Assembly: GCF_014699135.1 (NCBI RefSeq)
Contig: NZ_JACOFT010000006.1
Coordinates: 1-64,000 of the forward strand
DNA length: 64,000 nt
Direction of reading: 5' to 3'
DNA from: Cognatundibacterium aquatile
GTDB lineage: Bacteria > Pseudomonadota > Gammaproteobacteria > Burkholderiales > Burkholderiaceae_D
Position 1 is the first letter of the stretch. Each line of letters opens with the position of its first letter. The notes under the pieces are model-generated. The model did no database searches, was not told the origin of the DNA, and worked only from the letters and a program-made list of their open reading frames with translations. Position numbers and translations under genes: made by a program. This document shows positions 44,989-55,216 of the stretch, piece after piece.

Positions 44989-46911
44989 TTACTGAACTAC
45001 TTGAACCGGAGCTGCCAAAGCCGATTTATTAACGCTGACTTTCGCCTTTTTTTTCAACAACTCTATGTAAGTCAAAAGATCCTGTTGCGACTGCATACTG
45101 GCAATTTGCTGCGCATCTGATGCACGTTTTGCTGCATCAGGAACACCTGCACTCACCTTAGAAATACGGAAAACACTATAACCGCCACCGCCGAGCGCCA
45201 CACCAACATAAGCTGGCAATTTTTGCGTGTCCGCCTTCATCACCTGCACAAATGCTGCCGCCGGAATAACCTGCGGCTTCGCACGTGAAATCACTTTCAC
45301 ATCCGAGAATCCGGCAACAGAATCCGCCGCTTTCAATGCGGCCAGTTTAGCCTTACCTTCTTTTTCAGCCAAAGCCTCAGCTTCGGATTGCGTAAGTTTC
45401 GCAACGATCGTCGGCTTCACCTCTTCCAACGGGCGCTTGCTAGCCGCTTTGTATTCCAGAATACGACCGGCAATCAGAGTATTTGGCGCAACCTCAACCG
45501 CTTCTGTGTTGTGTTTTTTCTTCACAGCACCGTCAGCAAAAATAGCCGTCAGAAATTTGGCATTATTCGTCACCACAGAAGCCGGCAACGCCTTATTCGG
45601 TTCGCGCACCAAACCATCAACTACTTCTATTTTGAGCTTCAGTTTGTCTGCAACCGATTTCAGACTATCCGCCTGCTCATAAACTGTATTACCAAAAGTT
45701 TCCGCCGCCTCTGCATACGCCTTTGCTGCTTTCTGCTTTTTAATATCAGCAGTAATTTGCGCCCTCACCTCATCCAGAGGTTTGACCATCGCAGGCTTAA
45801 CATCCGTCAACTGAATAATATGAAAACCAAAATCGGACTGCACGACGTCACTGACTTCGCCTTGCTTCAGCTTGTAAGCAGCATCCTCAAAAGGCTTGAC
45901 CATCGCACCTTTACCGAAGAAGTCGAGATCACCACCACGCTCTGCTGAGCCTGGATCCTGAGAATTTTCTTTTGCCAGCTTTGCGAATGAAGCAGGATTT
46001 TTGCGAACTTCTGCCAACAATGATTCAGCCTTCGCTTTTGCCTTCGCTTTTTCAGCATCACTCGCGTCTTTTTTCGCCGCAATCAGAATATGACTCGCGC
46101 GGCGCTGTTCATCAACGCTGTAGGCTTTCGCATTACTTTTATAAAACTCCTGCACTTCCGCATCAGAAACAGCAACCTGCGCCTGCAATACATCATTATT
46201 CAAGACAACATATTCGGCCTTGATTGACTCAGGAATTTCGAATTGCGCAGCATTTTTATCGTAATAAGCTTTCACCATTTCATCAGTGACTTTTACCTGC
46301 GAGGTAAAATCAGCCGTTTTAAAGTTCAACATCTGAACTTCACGCTCCTGCTCGCTGATCAGCGCAATACGATCCACGACCGTTTTTGGAATAAAACTCG
46401 TGTTCTGCACAGCACCAGCCAACTGCTCAACCGTCAAATCCTGGCGCATACGCTGATCAAACATAGCCTGAGTCATCCCCTGAGAAGCAAGATAATTCAG
46501 ATACCGTTCTTTATCGAAGCTGCCATCCGCCTTCACCAGACCAGGCAATGCCAGAATCTGTTGCTGCAAAGTCTGATCGGTCACCGTCAGTTTGCTATTT
46601 TTAATTTCAGCAGCAACGGCTTTACGGGCAATCAACTCATCCAGAACATTTTTCCTCATTTCCGGAGTATTCAACATCTTAGAGTCGAATTGCGGACCAT
46701 AGCTCTGGCGAAATTTATCCAACTGTTCGCGCAAAGCAGCATCCAGCTCCTGCTGAGTGACCGCCTGACCTGCAACCGTTGCAACCGTTGCACCGGCAGT
46801 CGCTTGCGATCTGGTATAACTCTCGATACCAAAAAAGGCGAACGAAGGAAAAATAATCAGCAACAATAAAAATTGCATTAAGCGCTGATGGGTACGAATA
46901 AATTCAAACAT
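44989..46911 (-). CDS. ppiD: Periplasmic folding chaperone PpiD (SurA_N / PpiC domains)
   Basis: The 640-residue protein starts [28 protein letters not shown] (split here by a signal anchor). It continues with a SurA_N-like chaperone region (about 35-190) and a parvulin domain (about 255-355: [35 protein letters not shown]). A second SurA-like region and a degenerate C-terminal parvulin domain follow. It is anchored in the inner membrane near the Sec translocon and assists exported proteins. The start at 46911 is preferred over 46956 because it gives the standard N-terminal anchor. Confidence 0.93.
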   Translation of the reverse strand: MFEFIRTHQRLMQFLLLLIIFPSFAFFGIESYTRSQATAGATVATVAGQAVTQQELDAALREQLDKFRQSYGPQFDSKMLNTPEMRKNVLDELIARKAVAAEIKNSKLTVTDQTLQQQILALPGLVKADGSFDKERYLNYLASQGMTQAMFDQRMRQDLTVEQLAGAVQNTSFIPKTVVDRIALISEQEREVQMLNFKTADFTSQVKVTDEMVKAYYDKNAAQFEIPESIKAEYVVLNNDVLQAQVAVSDAEVQEFYKSNAKAYSVDEQRRASHILIAAKKDASDAEKAKAKAKAESLLAEVRKNPASFAKLAKENSQDPGSAERGGDLDFFGKGAMVKPFEDAAYKLKQGEVSDVVQSDFGFHIIQLTDVKPAMVKPLDEVRAQITADIKKQKAAKAYAEAAETFGNTVYEQADSLKSVADKLKLKIEVVDGLVREPNKALPASVVTNNAKFLTAIFADGAVKKKHNTEAVEVAPNTLIAGRILEYKAASKRPLEEVKPTIVAKLTQSEAEALAEKEGKAKLAALKAADSVAGFSDVKVISRAKPQVIPAAAFVQVMKADTQKLPAYVGVALGGGGYSVFRISKVSAGVPDAAKRASDAQQIASMQSQQDLLTYIELLKKKAKVSVNKSALAAPVQVVQ

Positions 46912-46963
46912 GTTCAACCTATCGTATGACGAAGAATAACAATCACAAAATTGCAAATATAAA

Positions 46964-46989
46964 AAAAGGCGAACTTTCGTTCGCCTTTT
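46964..46989. terminator. Intrinsic terminator between tRNA-Asp and ppiD
   Basis: AAAAGGCGAAC and GTTCGCCTTTT form a perfect 11-bp stem with a four-base loop. It would end the leftward tRNA transcript. Confidence 0.85.
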
Positions 46990-46997
46990 CAGTTTTC

Positions 46998-47074
46998 TGG
47001 CGGAGCGGACGGGGCTCGAACCCGCGACCCCCGGCGTGACAGGCCGGTATTCTAACCAACTGAACTACCACTCC
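46998..47074 (-). tRNA. tRNA-Asp(GTC)
   Basis: The 77-base gene has acceptor arm GGAGTGG, anticodon stem CCGGC/GCCGG around CTGTCAC (anticodon GTC), GGTTCGAGC T-loop and encoded CCA. It is 26 bp downstream of tRNA-Val on the same strand, probably in one transcript. Confidence 0.95.
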
Positions 47075-47100
47075 TTTTTTACTACTATGTATAAATTAAC

Positions 47101-47176
47101 TGGTGGGCGCTGAGAGGCTCGAACTCCCGACCTAAGCCTTGTAAGGGCTCCGCTCTACCAACTGAGCTAAGCGCCC
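47101..47176 (-). tRNA. tRNA-Val(TAC)
   Basis: The 76-base gene reads GGGCGCTTAGCTCAG at its 5' end, with anticodon loop CTTACAA (anticodon TAC), AGTTCGAGC T-loop and encoded ACCA. It precedes tRNA-Asp and follows the HU gene. Confidence 0.95.
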
Positions 47177-47228
47177 GCACCTTCAATTTACACTCGCGCC
47201 ACCATTGTCACGGCGCCGCGAAAGATCA

Positions 47229-47501
47229 TTAGTTTACAGCATCTTTCAATGCTTTGCCAGGTTTAAATTTAGGAACCTTAGCCGCCTTGATTTTAATTGC
47301 TTCTCCGGTGCGTGGATTACGGCCAGTTCTCGCTGCACGTTTACCGACGGAGAAAGTACCAAAACCAACCAGTGTGACTGTACCGTTTTTCTTCAGCGTT
47401 GTTTTTACCGCACCGATCAAAGCGTCCAGAGCGCGGGAAGAAGCCGCTTTTGAAATATCCGCTGTTTTCGCAATATGATCGATCAACTCAGTTTTATTCA
47501 C
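47229..47501 (-). CDS. hupB: DNA-binding protein HU
   Basis: The 90-residue protein begins [19 protein letters not shown] and has the HU arm [14 protein letters not shown] and the C-terminal [17 protein letters not shown] dimers bend DNA and shape the nucleoid. The order hupB-tRNA-Val-tRNA-Asp-ppiD is common in betaproteobacteria. The 5' region up to purT holds its promoter. Confidence 0.96.
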   Translation of the reverse strand: MNKTELIDHIAKTADISKAASSRALDALIGAVKTTLKKNGTVTLVGFGTFSVGKRAARTGRNPRTGEAIKIKAAKVPKFKPGKALKDAVN

Positions 47502-47814
47502 TTAAAGCCCCCTCACAAAAATTTGAATTTCGCGACGATGTATTCGATTGTTTCTCAGTCTCGCATCTATCACGGCAAGCAGGAAATCTGCATCCGGTAT
47601 TAAAACAAGCCGGAAAGCCTTGTGTCAAGCGGTTTTACAAGCTTTCATTGCAATCTTAAAGATTAAGTTTGACTTTACTCAGTATAATTTGACCTTGATA
47701 TCGTTGCTGGCTTTCTGTTAACGATAAATCGGCCCCGCCGCGCATTGCATAAATAAGCGAAAACCACATGCTGGTGGCTACGACAAAATCATACAAAAAC
47801 TATCCGACACGAAT
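47502..47814. other. 313-bp divergent region between hupB and purT
   Basis: Both genes read outwards from here, so promoters for each must lie in it. No clear -35/-10 pair, operator or small gene stood out on reading. Confidence 0.5.
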
Positions 47815-49026
47815 ATGAAACTGATTCAAAATTTAGGCACTCCACTCTCCCCTTCCGCAACCAAAGTTATGCTGCTGGGTTCAGGTGAACTTGGAAAAGA
47901 AGTCATCATTTCACTGCAACGACTGGGAGTCGAAGTGATCGCTGTGGATCGCTATGAAAATGCACCGGGTCATCAGGTCGCACATCGCGCTTACGTTATC
48001 GATATGACCGATGGCGCAGCATTGGCGGCACTGATTGAAGTCGAGCAGCCTGATCTGGTTGTTCCAGAAATCGAAGCCATCGCTACTCCGACGTTGGTTG
48101 AACTCGAAAATGCCGGCAAGGTGCAGGTGATTCCGACAGCGCGCGCAGCGTGGCTGACAATGAATCGCGAAGGCATACGCCGCCTTGCGGCAGGAACATT
48201 AGGGCTGGCGACATCGCCATATCGCTTCGCCGATAGTCTGGACGAGTTGCGCGCTGCATGCACAGAAATTGGTTTTCCCTGCATCGTTAAACCAGTCATG
48301 TCTTCTTCCGGCAAAGGACAATCAAAACTCGACAGCGCCGCCGATGTAGAAACCGCATGGAACTACGCTGCAGCAGGCGGGCGCGTCAATTCTGGTCGCG
48401 TCATTGTTGAGGGCTTCATCGATTTCGACTACGAGATTACACAACTGACCGTACGCGCCATAGGTAGCAATGGCGAAATCCAGACGCACTTCTGCGAGCC
48501 TATCGGTCACGTTCAGGTGCAAGGCGATTATGTCGAATCCTGGCAACCGCAGGCAATGCACCCGCAGGCACTGCAAGGTGCACGTGATATCGCCAAGAAA
48601 ATTACCGATGATCTCGGTGGTCTCGGTTTGTTTGGGGTTGAATTATTCGTCAAAAACGAGATGGTCTGGTTCTCCGAAGTCAGCCCACGTCCACATGACA
48701 CGGGCATGGTCACCATGTCGAGTCAGGTGCAGAATGAATTTGAACTGCATGCCAAAGCCATACTCGGCTTGCCGGTCGATGTCGCATTACGGACACCGGC
48801 GGCATCAGCGGTCATTTACGGCCAACACGAAGCAAAAGGGATCGCATTTGAAGGCGTTGCGGAGGCATTACAAGTACCGGGCACAGATATCCGCCTGTTC
48901 GGCAAACCCGAATCTTTCGCACGCCGTCGCATGGGCGTGGCATTGGCAGCAGCGGGCGACACCGACACAGCACGCCGCCTGGCCAAAGAAGCTGCAGCCA
49001 AAGTGAGACCTGTCGTCATAAAATAA
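47815..49026 (+). CDS. purT: Formate-dependent phosphoribosylglycinamide formyltransferase
   Basis: The 403-residue ATP-grasp enzyme has [36 protein letters not shown] and a C-terminal [17 protein letters not shown]. It uses formate and ATP to formylate GAR in purine synthesis, an alternative to PurN. Length is normal. It lies alone, with a 117-bp gap to nadB. Confidence 0.96.
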   Translation: MKLIQNLGTPLSPSATKVMLLGSGELGKEVIISLQRLGVEVIAVDRYENAPGHQVAHRAYVIDMTDGAALAALIEVEQPDLVVPEIEAIATPTLVELENAGKVQVIPTARAAWLTMNREGIRRLAAGTLGLATSPYRFADSLDELRAACTEIGFPCIVKPVMSSSGKGQSKLDSAADVETAWNYAAAGGRVNSGRVIVEGFIDFDYEITQLTVRAIGSNGEIQTHFCEPIGHVQVQGDYVESWQPQAMHPQALQGARDIAKKITDDLGGLGLFGVELFVKNEMVWFSEVSPRPHDTGMVTMSSQVQNEFELHAKAILGLPVDVALRTPAASAVIYGQHEAKGIAFEGVAEALQVPGTDIRLFGKPESFARRRMGVALAAAGDTDTARRLAKEAAAKVRPVVIK

Positions 49027-49143
49027 TAAAATAAATCATTTCAACAAACGCAGGTCTGTCAGCACGTTTGCCGCGACTTAAAAATCGCGGCCATTTATCA
49101 ACAAGACGGCGCAACAAGACAGCGCGTTTTTATAAAGCTCTTT

Positions 49144-50751
49144 ATGAAGAATTTCGATGTAGTCATCGTTGGCAGCGGTCTGGCTGGCTTATCCGTCGCC
49201 TTGCATCTGGCACAAACACGCAAGGTTGCCATCATCTCCAAACGCGAATTGCTTGACGGTGCCAGCAATTGGGCTCAGGGCGGCATTGCCGCCGTGCTGG
49301 ATTCGCATGACAGTCATGATCAGCATATTTCAGACACACTGATCGCTGGTAGCGGCCTGTGCGATGAAGGAGCAACCCGTTATATTGTTGAGCATGGGCG
49401 TGAAGCGATAGATTGGCTGATAGAACAAGGCGTGCCATTCACCCGCGACGAGGAAGCAGAACTCGGCTTCCACCTGACGCGCGAAGGTGGTCATAGTCAG
49501 CGTCGCATCATTCATGCCGCCGACGCCACCGGACATGCGGTTCAGGTCACGCTGGAACAAAAGGTGCGTAACCACCCCAACATCGCGCTGTTTGAACATC
49601 ATTACGCGATTGACGTCATCACATCAGCAAAGCTCGGCGACACCTCACCGACACCACGTTGTCTCGGTCTGTATGTTCAAGACGTTAAAACCGGAAAAGT
49701 CGATACCTTCTCCGCTCAGCATACCGTGATGGCGACCGGCGGCGCAGGCAAAGTTTATCTGTACACCACAAATCCGGATACAGCGACTGGCGACGGTATT
49801 GCAATGGCATGGCGCGCAGGCTGCCGCGTCGGCAATATGGAATTCATTCAGTTTCACCCAACCTGTCTGTATCACCCATTTGCCAAATCTTTCCTGATCA
49901 CGGAAGCGGTACGTGGCGAAGGCGGTATTTTAAAATTACCCGCCGAAGCAGGTGCCGCCGCTGGCAAGCGTTTTATGGCCGATCATGATGAACGTCTGGA
50001 GCTCGCACCACGTGATGTGGTGGCGCGCGCGATCGACTTCGAAATGAAAAAACGCGGCCTCGATTATGTTGAACTCGACATCAGCCATCAGCCGCCAGAA
50101 TTTTTGAAAGAGCATTTCCCGACGATTTATGCGCGCTGTCTGGAGCTGGGCATCGACATCACCAAACAAGGCATTCCGGTCGTGCCAGCGGTGCATTTTA
50201 CCTGCGGCGGCATTGTTACCGACACCGATGGCAGAACTGATCTCCACGGCCTGTATGCGGTTGGGGAAACGGCTTACACCGGCCTGCATGGCGCCAATCG
50301 TCTCGCCAGCAATTCCCTGCTTGAATGTCTGGTCGTTGGCCGTGCCGCAGCAAAACACATAGAAAGTCAGGAAAGAATCACACCGATCGCCCTACCTGAC
50401 TGGGATGAAAGCCGCGTCTCTGACGCCGACGAAGAAGTCGTGATCGCCCACAACTGGGATGAATTGCGCCGCTTCATGTGGAATTATGTCGGTATCGTAC
50501 GCACCACCAAACGACTGGAGCGCGCGAAGCACAGGATACGTTTGCTGAAAGAAGAAATCGACGAGTATTACGCCAACTTCCGCATTTCCAACCACTTACT
50601 GGAATTGCGCAATCTGGTTGAAGTCGCCTCGCTCATCGTCAACAGTGCACTGTCTCGCCGCGAAAGTCGCGGCCTGCATTTCAGTCGCGATTATCCCGAC
50701 ACCTTGCCAAAGGCCTTACCAACAGTGCTGACACCGAAGCGCAAAAAATAA
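49144..50751 (+). CDS. nadB: L-aspartate oxidase
   Basis: The 535-residue flavoprotein has [27 protein letters not shown] and the succinate-dehydrogenase-like GGGHSQ-type active site ([13 protein letters not shown]). ACGGIVTD-like [27 protein letters not shown] and a C-terminal helical bundle follow. It oxidises aspartate to iminoaspartate, the first step of de novo NAD synthesis, handing the product to NadA. nadC and nadA are adjacent but convergent, separated by a terminator. Confidence 0.96.
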   Translation: MKNFDVVIVGSGLAGLSVALHLAQTRKVAIISKRELLDGASNWAQGGIAAVLDSHDSHDQHISDTLIAGSGLCDEGATRYIVEHGREAIDWLIEQGVPFTRDEEAELGFHLTREGGHSQRRIIHAADATGHAVQVTLEQKVRNHPNIALFEHHYAIDVITSAKLGDTSPTPRCLGLYVQDVKTGKVDTFSAQHTVMATGGAGKVYLYTTNPDTATGDGIAMAWRAGCRVGNMEFIQFHPTCLYHPFAKSFLITEAVRGEGGILKLPAEAGAAAGKRFMADHDERLELAPRDVVARAIDFEMKKRGLDYVELDISHQPPEFLKEHFPTIYARCLELGIDITKQGIPVVPAVHFTCGGIVTDTDGRTDLHGLYAVGETAYTGLHGANRLASNSLLECLVVGRAAAKHIESQERITPIALPDWDESRVSDADEEVVIAHNWDELRRFMWNYVGIVRTTKRLERAKHRIRLLKEEIDEYYANFRISNHLLELRNLVEVASLIVNSALSRRESRGLHFSRDYPDTLPKALPTVLTPKRKK

Positions 50752-50794
50752 GCGTCAGGCGATACAACACAATCAAGAATCACGAAAACGGCAA

Positions 50795-50847
50795 AAAACA
50801 ATGCCGCCACAGCCCAATATTTATGCGGACTCTGGCGGCATTGTTTT
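50795..50847. terminator. Bidirectional terminator between nadB and nadC
   Basis: AAAACAATGCCGCCA and TGGCGGCATTGTTTT are perfect 15-base arms around a 23-base loop, between convergent genes. Confidence 0.85.
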
Positions 50848-50879
50848 ATGCGAAAAAAGAATGGGAAACCTGTCAGCGC

Positions 50880-51746
50880 TCAGATAATCCGTAAAGAATA
50901 ATCCGTCGCCTTGACATCCTTGGTCAGGCTGCCGATGGAAATACGGTCAACGCCGGTTTCAGCAATCGCGCGAACGGTGACATGATCAATGCCACCGGAT
51001 GCTTCCAGCAAAGCCCGGCCTGCGTTGATTGCCACGGCTTCACGCATCATTGCGGTATCGAAGTTATCCAGCAAAATCGATGTCGCACCGGCTTGCAATG
51101 CCGTCTGTAATTGCTCCAGCGTTTCCACTTCTATCTGTATGCTGACTCCGGCATTCAGGCTCAGTGCCTGTTGCATGGCAGCGGCGACACCACCGGCAGC
51201 CGCAATATGATTTTCCTTGATCAAAATGCCGTCATACAAAGCCAGACGCTGGTTTTTTCCACCACCAACACGTACCGCATATTTTTGCGCCAGACGCAAT
51301 CCTGGCAAGGTTTTGCGCGTATCGAGAATCGCCGCTTTAGTGCCGGCGATGATAGCAACATACTTGCCAGTCGCAGTCGCAACCGCAGACAACAACTGCA
51401 GGAAATTCAGAGCAGAACGTTCGGCCGTCAGCAAAGCACGAGCCGGCGCCTTGATTTTGCAGACCACGGTGTTGGCCTTTATCGCCTCACCTTCGGCATA
51501 TTGCCAATCCACTTCGATAGAGTGATCCAGCGTCGTCATCACGGCATCGAACCACGGCGCGCCGCACAGGATGGCATCTTCGCGCACAATCACTTGCGCC
51601 TGCACGACTTCATCAGCAGGCACCAACAAACCAGTCAGGTCGGCGGCACCGACATCTTCGGCCAGCGCATCGCGGATATTGCGTTCAAACGCTTTTTGCA
51701 GATCGGCATCGAACGGCGAATGGGAATTTTTCAAATTACTAGGCAT
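50880..51746 (-). CDS. nadC: Nicotinate-nucleotide pyrophosphorylase (quinolinate phosphoribosyltransferase)
   Basis: The 288-residue enzyme has ALAEDVGAADLTG, RSALNFLQLLSAVATAT, LDTRKTLPGLRLAQKYAVRVGGG and ILLDNF. It makes nicotinate mononucleotide from quinolinate. It follows nadA by 27 bp and is probably co-transcribed with it. The last residues, TDYSLRII, are typical. Confidence 0.97.
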   Translation of the reverse strand: MPSNLKNSHSPFDADLQKAFERNIRDALAEDVGAADLTGLLVPADEVVQAQVIVREDAILCGAPWFDAVMTTLDHSIEVDWQYAEGEAIKANTVVCKIKAPARALLTAERSALNFLQLLSAVATATGKYVAIIAGTKAAILDTRKTLPGLRLAQKYAVRVGGGKNQRLALYDGILIKENHIAAAGGVAAAMQQALSLNAGVSIQIEVETLEQLQTALQAGATSILLDNFDTAMMREAVAINAGRALLEASGGIDHVTVRAIAETGVDRISIGSLTKDVKATDYSLRII

Positions 51747-51773
51747 GAGTACAAAATCCTGAGCAGAGTTCAG

Positions 51774-52910
51774 TTAAGCCGGACCAATGCCGGAAAATAA
51801 GCTGGCTTCTTTTGCCAGATCGGACGATGGGCGCACATTGGCTTTTTTCGCCGCCGCAAAATCCAGCATGCGATCAATGCAGACCCGCGCTTTTTGCCCG
51901 ACCACAGGATCAACATGAATTTCATGATCGCCGTTTTCCAGCACATGCAACAGATTGCGCAAGCCGTTCATCGCCATCCACGGGCAATGCGCACAGCTTT
52001 TACATGTTGCGCTATTGCCCGCCGTTGGCGCAACGATGAACGTTTTGCCGGGTGCAGCCAGCTGCATTTTGTGCAGAATGCCGTTGTCGGTGGCGACAAT
52101 GAATTCCTGCGCATCCATGGTCTGCGCCGCGTGAATCATTTGCGACGTCGAACCCACCACATCGGCCAGCGCGACGACGGCAGCAGGCGATTCCGGGTGC
52201 ACCAGAATTTTTGCATTCGGATGCTCGGCCTTCAGCAAATCCAGCTCTATGCCTTTGAATTCATCATGCACAAGGCAGGAACCCTGCCACAACAACATGT
52301 CGGCACCGGTTTTTTTCTGGATATAGCTGCCCAGATGTTTGTCCGGCGCCCATAAGATTTTTTTGCCCTGCGCATGCAGATGCGCGACGATATCGAGACC
52401 GATACTGGACGTCACCATCCAATCGGCACGCGCTTTGACAGCCGCACTGGTATTGGCGTACACGACCACGGTGCGGTCAGGATGCGCATCGCAAAACGCC
52501 GCAAACTCATCTGCCGGGCACCCCAGATCGAGCGAGCAGGTCGCATCCAGATCCGGCATCAGTATCGTCTTTTCAGGACTCAGAATTTTGGCTGTTTCGC
52601 CCATGAATTTAACACCAGCGACGATCAGTGTTTTGGCAGGATGATCACGCCCGAAACGCGCCATTTCCAGCGAGTCAGACACGCAACCACCGGTTTCTTC
52701 GGCCAGATCCTGCAAGTCTGCATCCACATAGTAATGCGCAACCAGCACCGCCTGCTTTTCTTTCAGCAAGCTGCGGATACGGTTTTTCAGGGCGACTTTT
52801 TCTTCCGGTGTCGGCATATCCGGCACTTTGGCCCAGGCATTAGCGACACAACTGCTGCCTTCTTCCATTAAAGGACGTTCAAATTCAACGACTTTGGTAG
52901 CTTCCATCAT
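51774..52910 (-). CDS. nadA: Quinolinate synthase
   Basis: The 378-residue iron-sulfur enzyme has [21 protein letters not shown] in two parts, [16 protein letters not shown], and the cluster cysteines in [11 protein letters not shown] and [10 protein letters not shown]. It condenses iminoaspartate with dihydroxyacetone phosphate. The N-terminal ~35 residues before the core are variable in the family. A near-palindrome lies about 50-65 bp upstream and may be its operator. Confidence 0.97.
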   Translation of the reverse strand: MMEATKVVEFERPLMEEGSSCVANAWAKVPDMPTPEEKVALKNRIRSLLKEKQAVLVAHYYVDADLQDLAEETGGCVSDSLEMARFGRDHPAKTLIVAGVKFMGETAKILSPEKTILMPDLDATCSLDLGCPADEFAAFCDAHPDRTVVVYANTSAAVKARADWMVTSSIGLDIVAHLHAQGKKILWAPDKHLGSYIQKKTGADMLLWQGSCLVHDEFKGIELDLLKAEHPNAKILVHPESPAAVVALADVVGSTSQMIHAAQTMDAQEFIVATDNGILHKMQLAAPGKTFIVAPTAGNSATCKSCAHCPWMAMNGLRNLLHVLENGDHEIHVDPVVGQKARVCIDRMLDFAAAKKANVRPSSDLAKEASLFSGIGPA

Positions 52911-52959
52911 TCTCTGCCTATCGCCGGAAGCGCGCTGGAAGGCGTTCCGGCATCAAAAT

Positions 52960-52975
52960 ATACTCCCCGGGGTAT
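52960..52975. promoter_or_regulatory. Near-palindrome upstream of nadA
   Basis: ATACTCCCCGGGGTAT centres on CCCCGGGG and lies 50-65 bp before the nadA start, flanked by AAAT and ATAAAA. A related half, ATATACCCCC, occurs about 45 bp further upstream. The position fits an operator controlling NAD biosynthesis (for example a NadQ-type repressor), which is inference. Confidence 0.45.
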
Positions 52976-53056
52976 ATAAAAAGACCCATTGTTTATGCTG
53001 ACAATAGGCCGATTTTGGCATATACCCCCTGTTTTTCAGGGAAATTGAGGATAAAA

Positions 53057-53089
53057 AACGCCGGTTGCGCTGTGGGCGAAACCGGCGTT
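53057..53089 (-). terminator. Intrinsic terminator downstream of pepO
   Basis: AACGCCGGTT and AACCGGCGTT are perfect arms around a 13-base loop. On the minus strand the stem is followed by a T-run, 32 bp past the peptidase stop. Confidence 0.8.
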
Positions 53090-53120
53090 GGGATCACAGC
53101 AAAGGCGACAGTATACGCTG

Positions 53121-55172
53121 TTACCAGATGTTCACGCGCTTCGCGCCCTGACGCAATGGCGAACGATCGCCCTTACATTGGAATGCCTCCGCAAATTCGG
53201 GCATGTTTGCCAGCGGCGCAATGACGCGGTATTTGTCCGGCGCATGCGGATCTGTTGCCAGTTTCATGCGCAACATTTCATCACGAATCAGGCTGCGGAA
53301 ACTTTGGGCATTCGCCACAAAGAAGCGCTGATCCGGCGTCAGGCCGTCAATTTCTGCGGCCTGCGGTTTGGCCTTCAACGATTGGCGCAAGGCTTGTAAC
53401 GCGATTTTCAAGCCCCCCAGATCGGCGATATTTTCACCGGCAGTCAGCTTGCCGTTAATGTGCAGTTGATCGATAGGATTAAATTCATCGAACTGACGCT
53501 CAATGGCCTTGGCGCGCAACAGGAATTTTTTCTCATCCTGCGGCGTCCACCAGCTTTTCAGATTTCCCTGTGCGTCGAACTGCCGCCCTTCATCATCAAA
53601 ACCATGCGTCAGTTCATGCCCTATCGTCGCACCGGTATTACCGTAGTTCGCTGCCGGGTCGGCATTCACATGGTACAGCGGCGGTTGCAGTATCCCGGCC
53701 GGGAAGACCATTTCATTCATGGTCGGGTTGTAATAGGCGTTCACCGTTTGCGGCGTCATACCCCATTCATTACGATCAATAGGCTTACCTAATTTTGCCA
53801 GCACACGCTTAAACTCGAATTCAGAGGCGCGCGCGATATTGTCTGCATACGAGCCTTTGTCGATCTGCAAGCCAGAATAATCGCGCCAGACATCGGGGTA
53901 ACCGATTTTCACCATTACCGTATCGAGTTTTTTATACGATTGCTGCTTGGTCACATCGGACATCCACTCCAGCTTACTGATGCTGTCGCGCATCGCCGCC
54001 TTGATGTTCATCACCATTTCCTGCACGCCAGCTTTCGCTTCGGGTCCGAAGAACTGAGCCACATACAACTCACCCATGGCCTCACCAGCCTGAGCATCAA
54101 TGCTTGCCAGCACCCGTTTCCAGCGCGGTTGCAGCTCTTTCGTCCCGGCCAGAGTTTTGCCGTAAAAATCAAAATGCGCATTGACCAGTGCAGAGCTGAG
54201 TGCTGATGCCCGCGTGTTCAGCAATTCCCAACGCAAATAGGTTTTCCACTGATCCAGTGGTACGCGATCCAGCAGGCGATCGGCTTCGGCGAAAAATTTA
54301 GGATGCGCAATATTGATCTGCCCCGGCTGTGTCAGCCCAACACCCGAAAAATACGTGGCCCACGGCGTGGATTTCGTCAGTTTCTGCAACCCAGCCAGGT
54401 CGGACAAATGATAGCTGGCCTGCGGATCACGCAACTCAACCTTGGTCAGAGAAACCTTGGCGAGACGGGTTTCCAGCGCCAGCACATCTGCTGCATTTTT
54501 TGCTGCGACCTCAGATGTATCGCCCAGAAAGCCAAACATCTGCGTCATGTAAGACAGATATTTAGCGCGAATCTCTTTGGTTTTTGCATCAGTTTTCAGA
54601 TAGTAATCACGATCCGGCAAACCCAGACCGCCTTGCATCAGCTGTGGAATATAGCGGTTCGCATTCTTTGCGTCCTGATCAATCGTAAAACCAAACAGTG
54701 GATTCACACCCTGCTTGTGCAACGCAGCGATCATGGAAATGAGCTGCTGTTTATCGTGGATGGCATTAATTTTCGCCAATGTCGGATCCAGTGGACGTAC
54801 GCCCTCTTTTTCGATTTGCGCTTCATTCATACCGCTGGCGTAAAACGCGCCAACCAGTTGCGCTGCGCGGTGTTGATCGTGACCCGCTGCAGCTGTTTCC
54901 GCGATTTTTTTCAAGGCAATCATATTGCGCTCGGTGACCTCATCGTAAGCACTGTAGCGCGAGCGATCAGCAGGAATAGGATTATTTTTCAACCATAGTC
55001 CATTCGCATATTCAAAAAATTGTGTGCATGGATCTGCTTTCAAATCCATCGTAGATGATTCAAGTACCAATTGGTTTGAGGTGGCGGTTTGCGCCTGCGA
55101 CGGCGCAGACATACAGGCAAGGCTCACCAGAGTAGCAAGGATGCTGCGTTTGAAGAATTGAGGTGTCGACAT
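53121..55172 (-). CDS. M13-family zinc metallopeptidase (neprilysin/PepO-like)
   Basis: The 683-residue precursor has a signal peptide (RSILATLVSLACMSAPSQAQ) and a large helical N-domain. The catalytic part includes NAYYNPTMNEMVFPAGILQ, the zinc motif HELTH with GFDDEGRQFD, and GENIADLGGL, which supplies the third ligand. It ends in the family's conserved Trp. It should cut peptides in the periplasm or outside. It is a single-gene unit with its own terminator. Substrates cannot be inferred. Confidence 0.93.
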   Translation of the reverse strand: MSTPQFFKRSILATLVSLACMSAPSQAQTATSNQLVLESSTMDLKADPCTQFFEYANGLWLKNNPIPADRSRYSAYDEVTERNMIALKKIAETAAAGHDQHRAAQLVGAFYASGMNEAQIEKEGVRPLDPTLAKINAIHDKQQLISMIAALHKQGVNPLFGFTIDQDAKNANRYIPQLMQGGLGLPDRDYYLKTDAKTKEIRAKYLSYMTQMFGFLGDTSEVAAKNAADVLALETRLAKVSLTKVELRDPQASYHLSDLAGLQKLTKSTPWATYFSGVGLTQPGQINIAHPKFFAEADRLLDRVPLDQWKTYLRWELLNTRASALSSALVNAHFDFYGKTLAGTKELQPRWKRVLASIDAQAGEAMGELYVAQFFGPEAKAGVQEMVMNIKAAMRDSISKLEWMSDVTKQQSYKKLDTVMVKIGYPDVWRDYSGLQIDKGSYADNIARASEFEFKRVLAKLGKPIDRNEWGMTPQTVNAYYNPTMNEMVFPAGILQPPLYHVNADPAANYGNTGATIGHELTHGFDDEGRQFDAQGNLKSWWTPQDEKKFLLRAKAIERQFDEFNPIDQLHINGKLTAGENIADLGGLKIALQALRQSLKAKPQAAEIDGLTPDQRFFVANAQSFRSLIRDEMLRMKLATDPHAPDKYRVIAPLANMPEFAEAFQCKGDRSPLRQGAKRVNIW

Positions 55173-55216
55173 AATTTTTCGTTTTATTGAAATATAAGTG
55201 AATGTAGTGCCAGCGA

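Noticed and set aside
47399-47659. Rightward open frame overlapping hupB
   Set aside because: It is antisense to the HU gene and its divergent promoter region, with no recognisable protein features.
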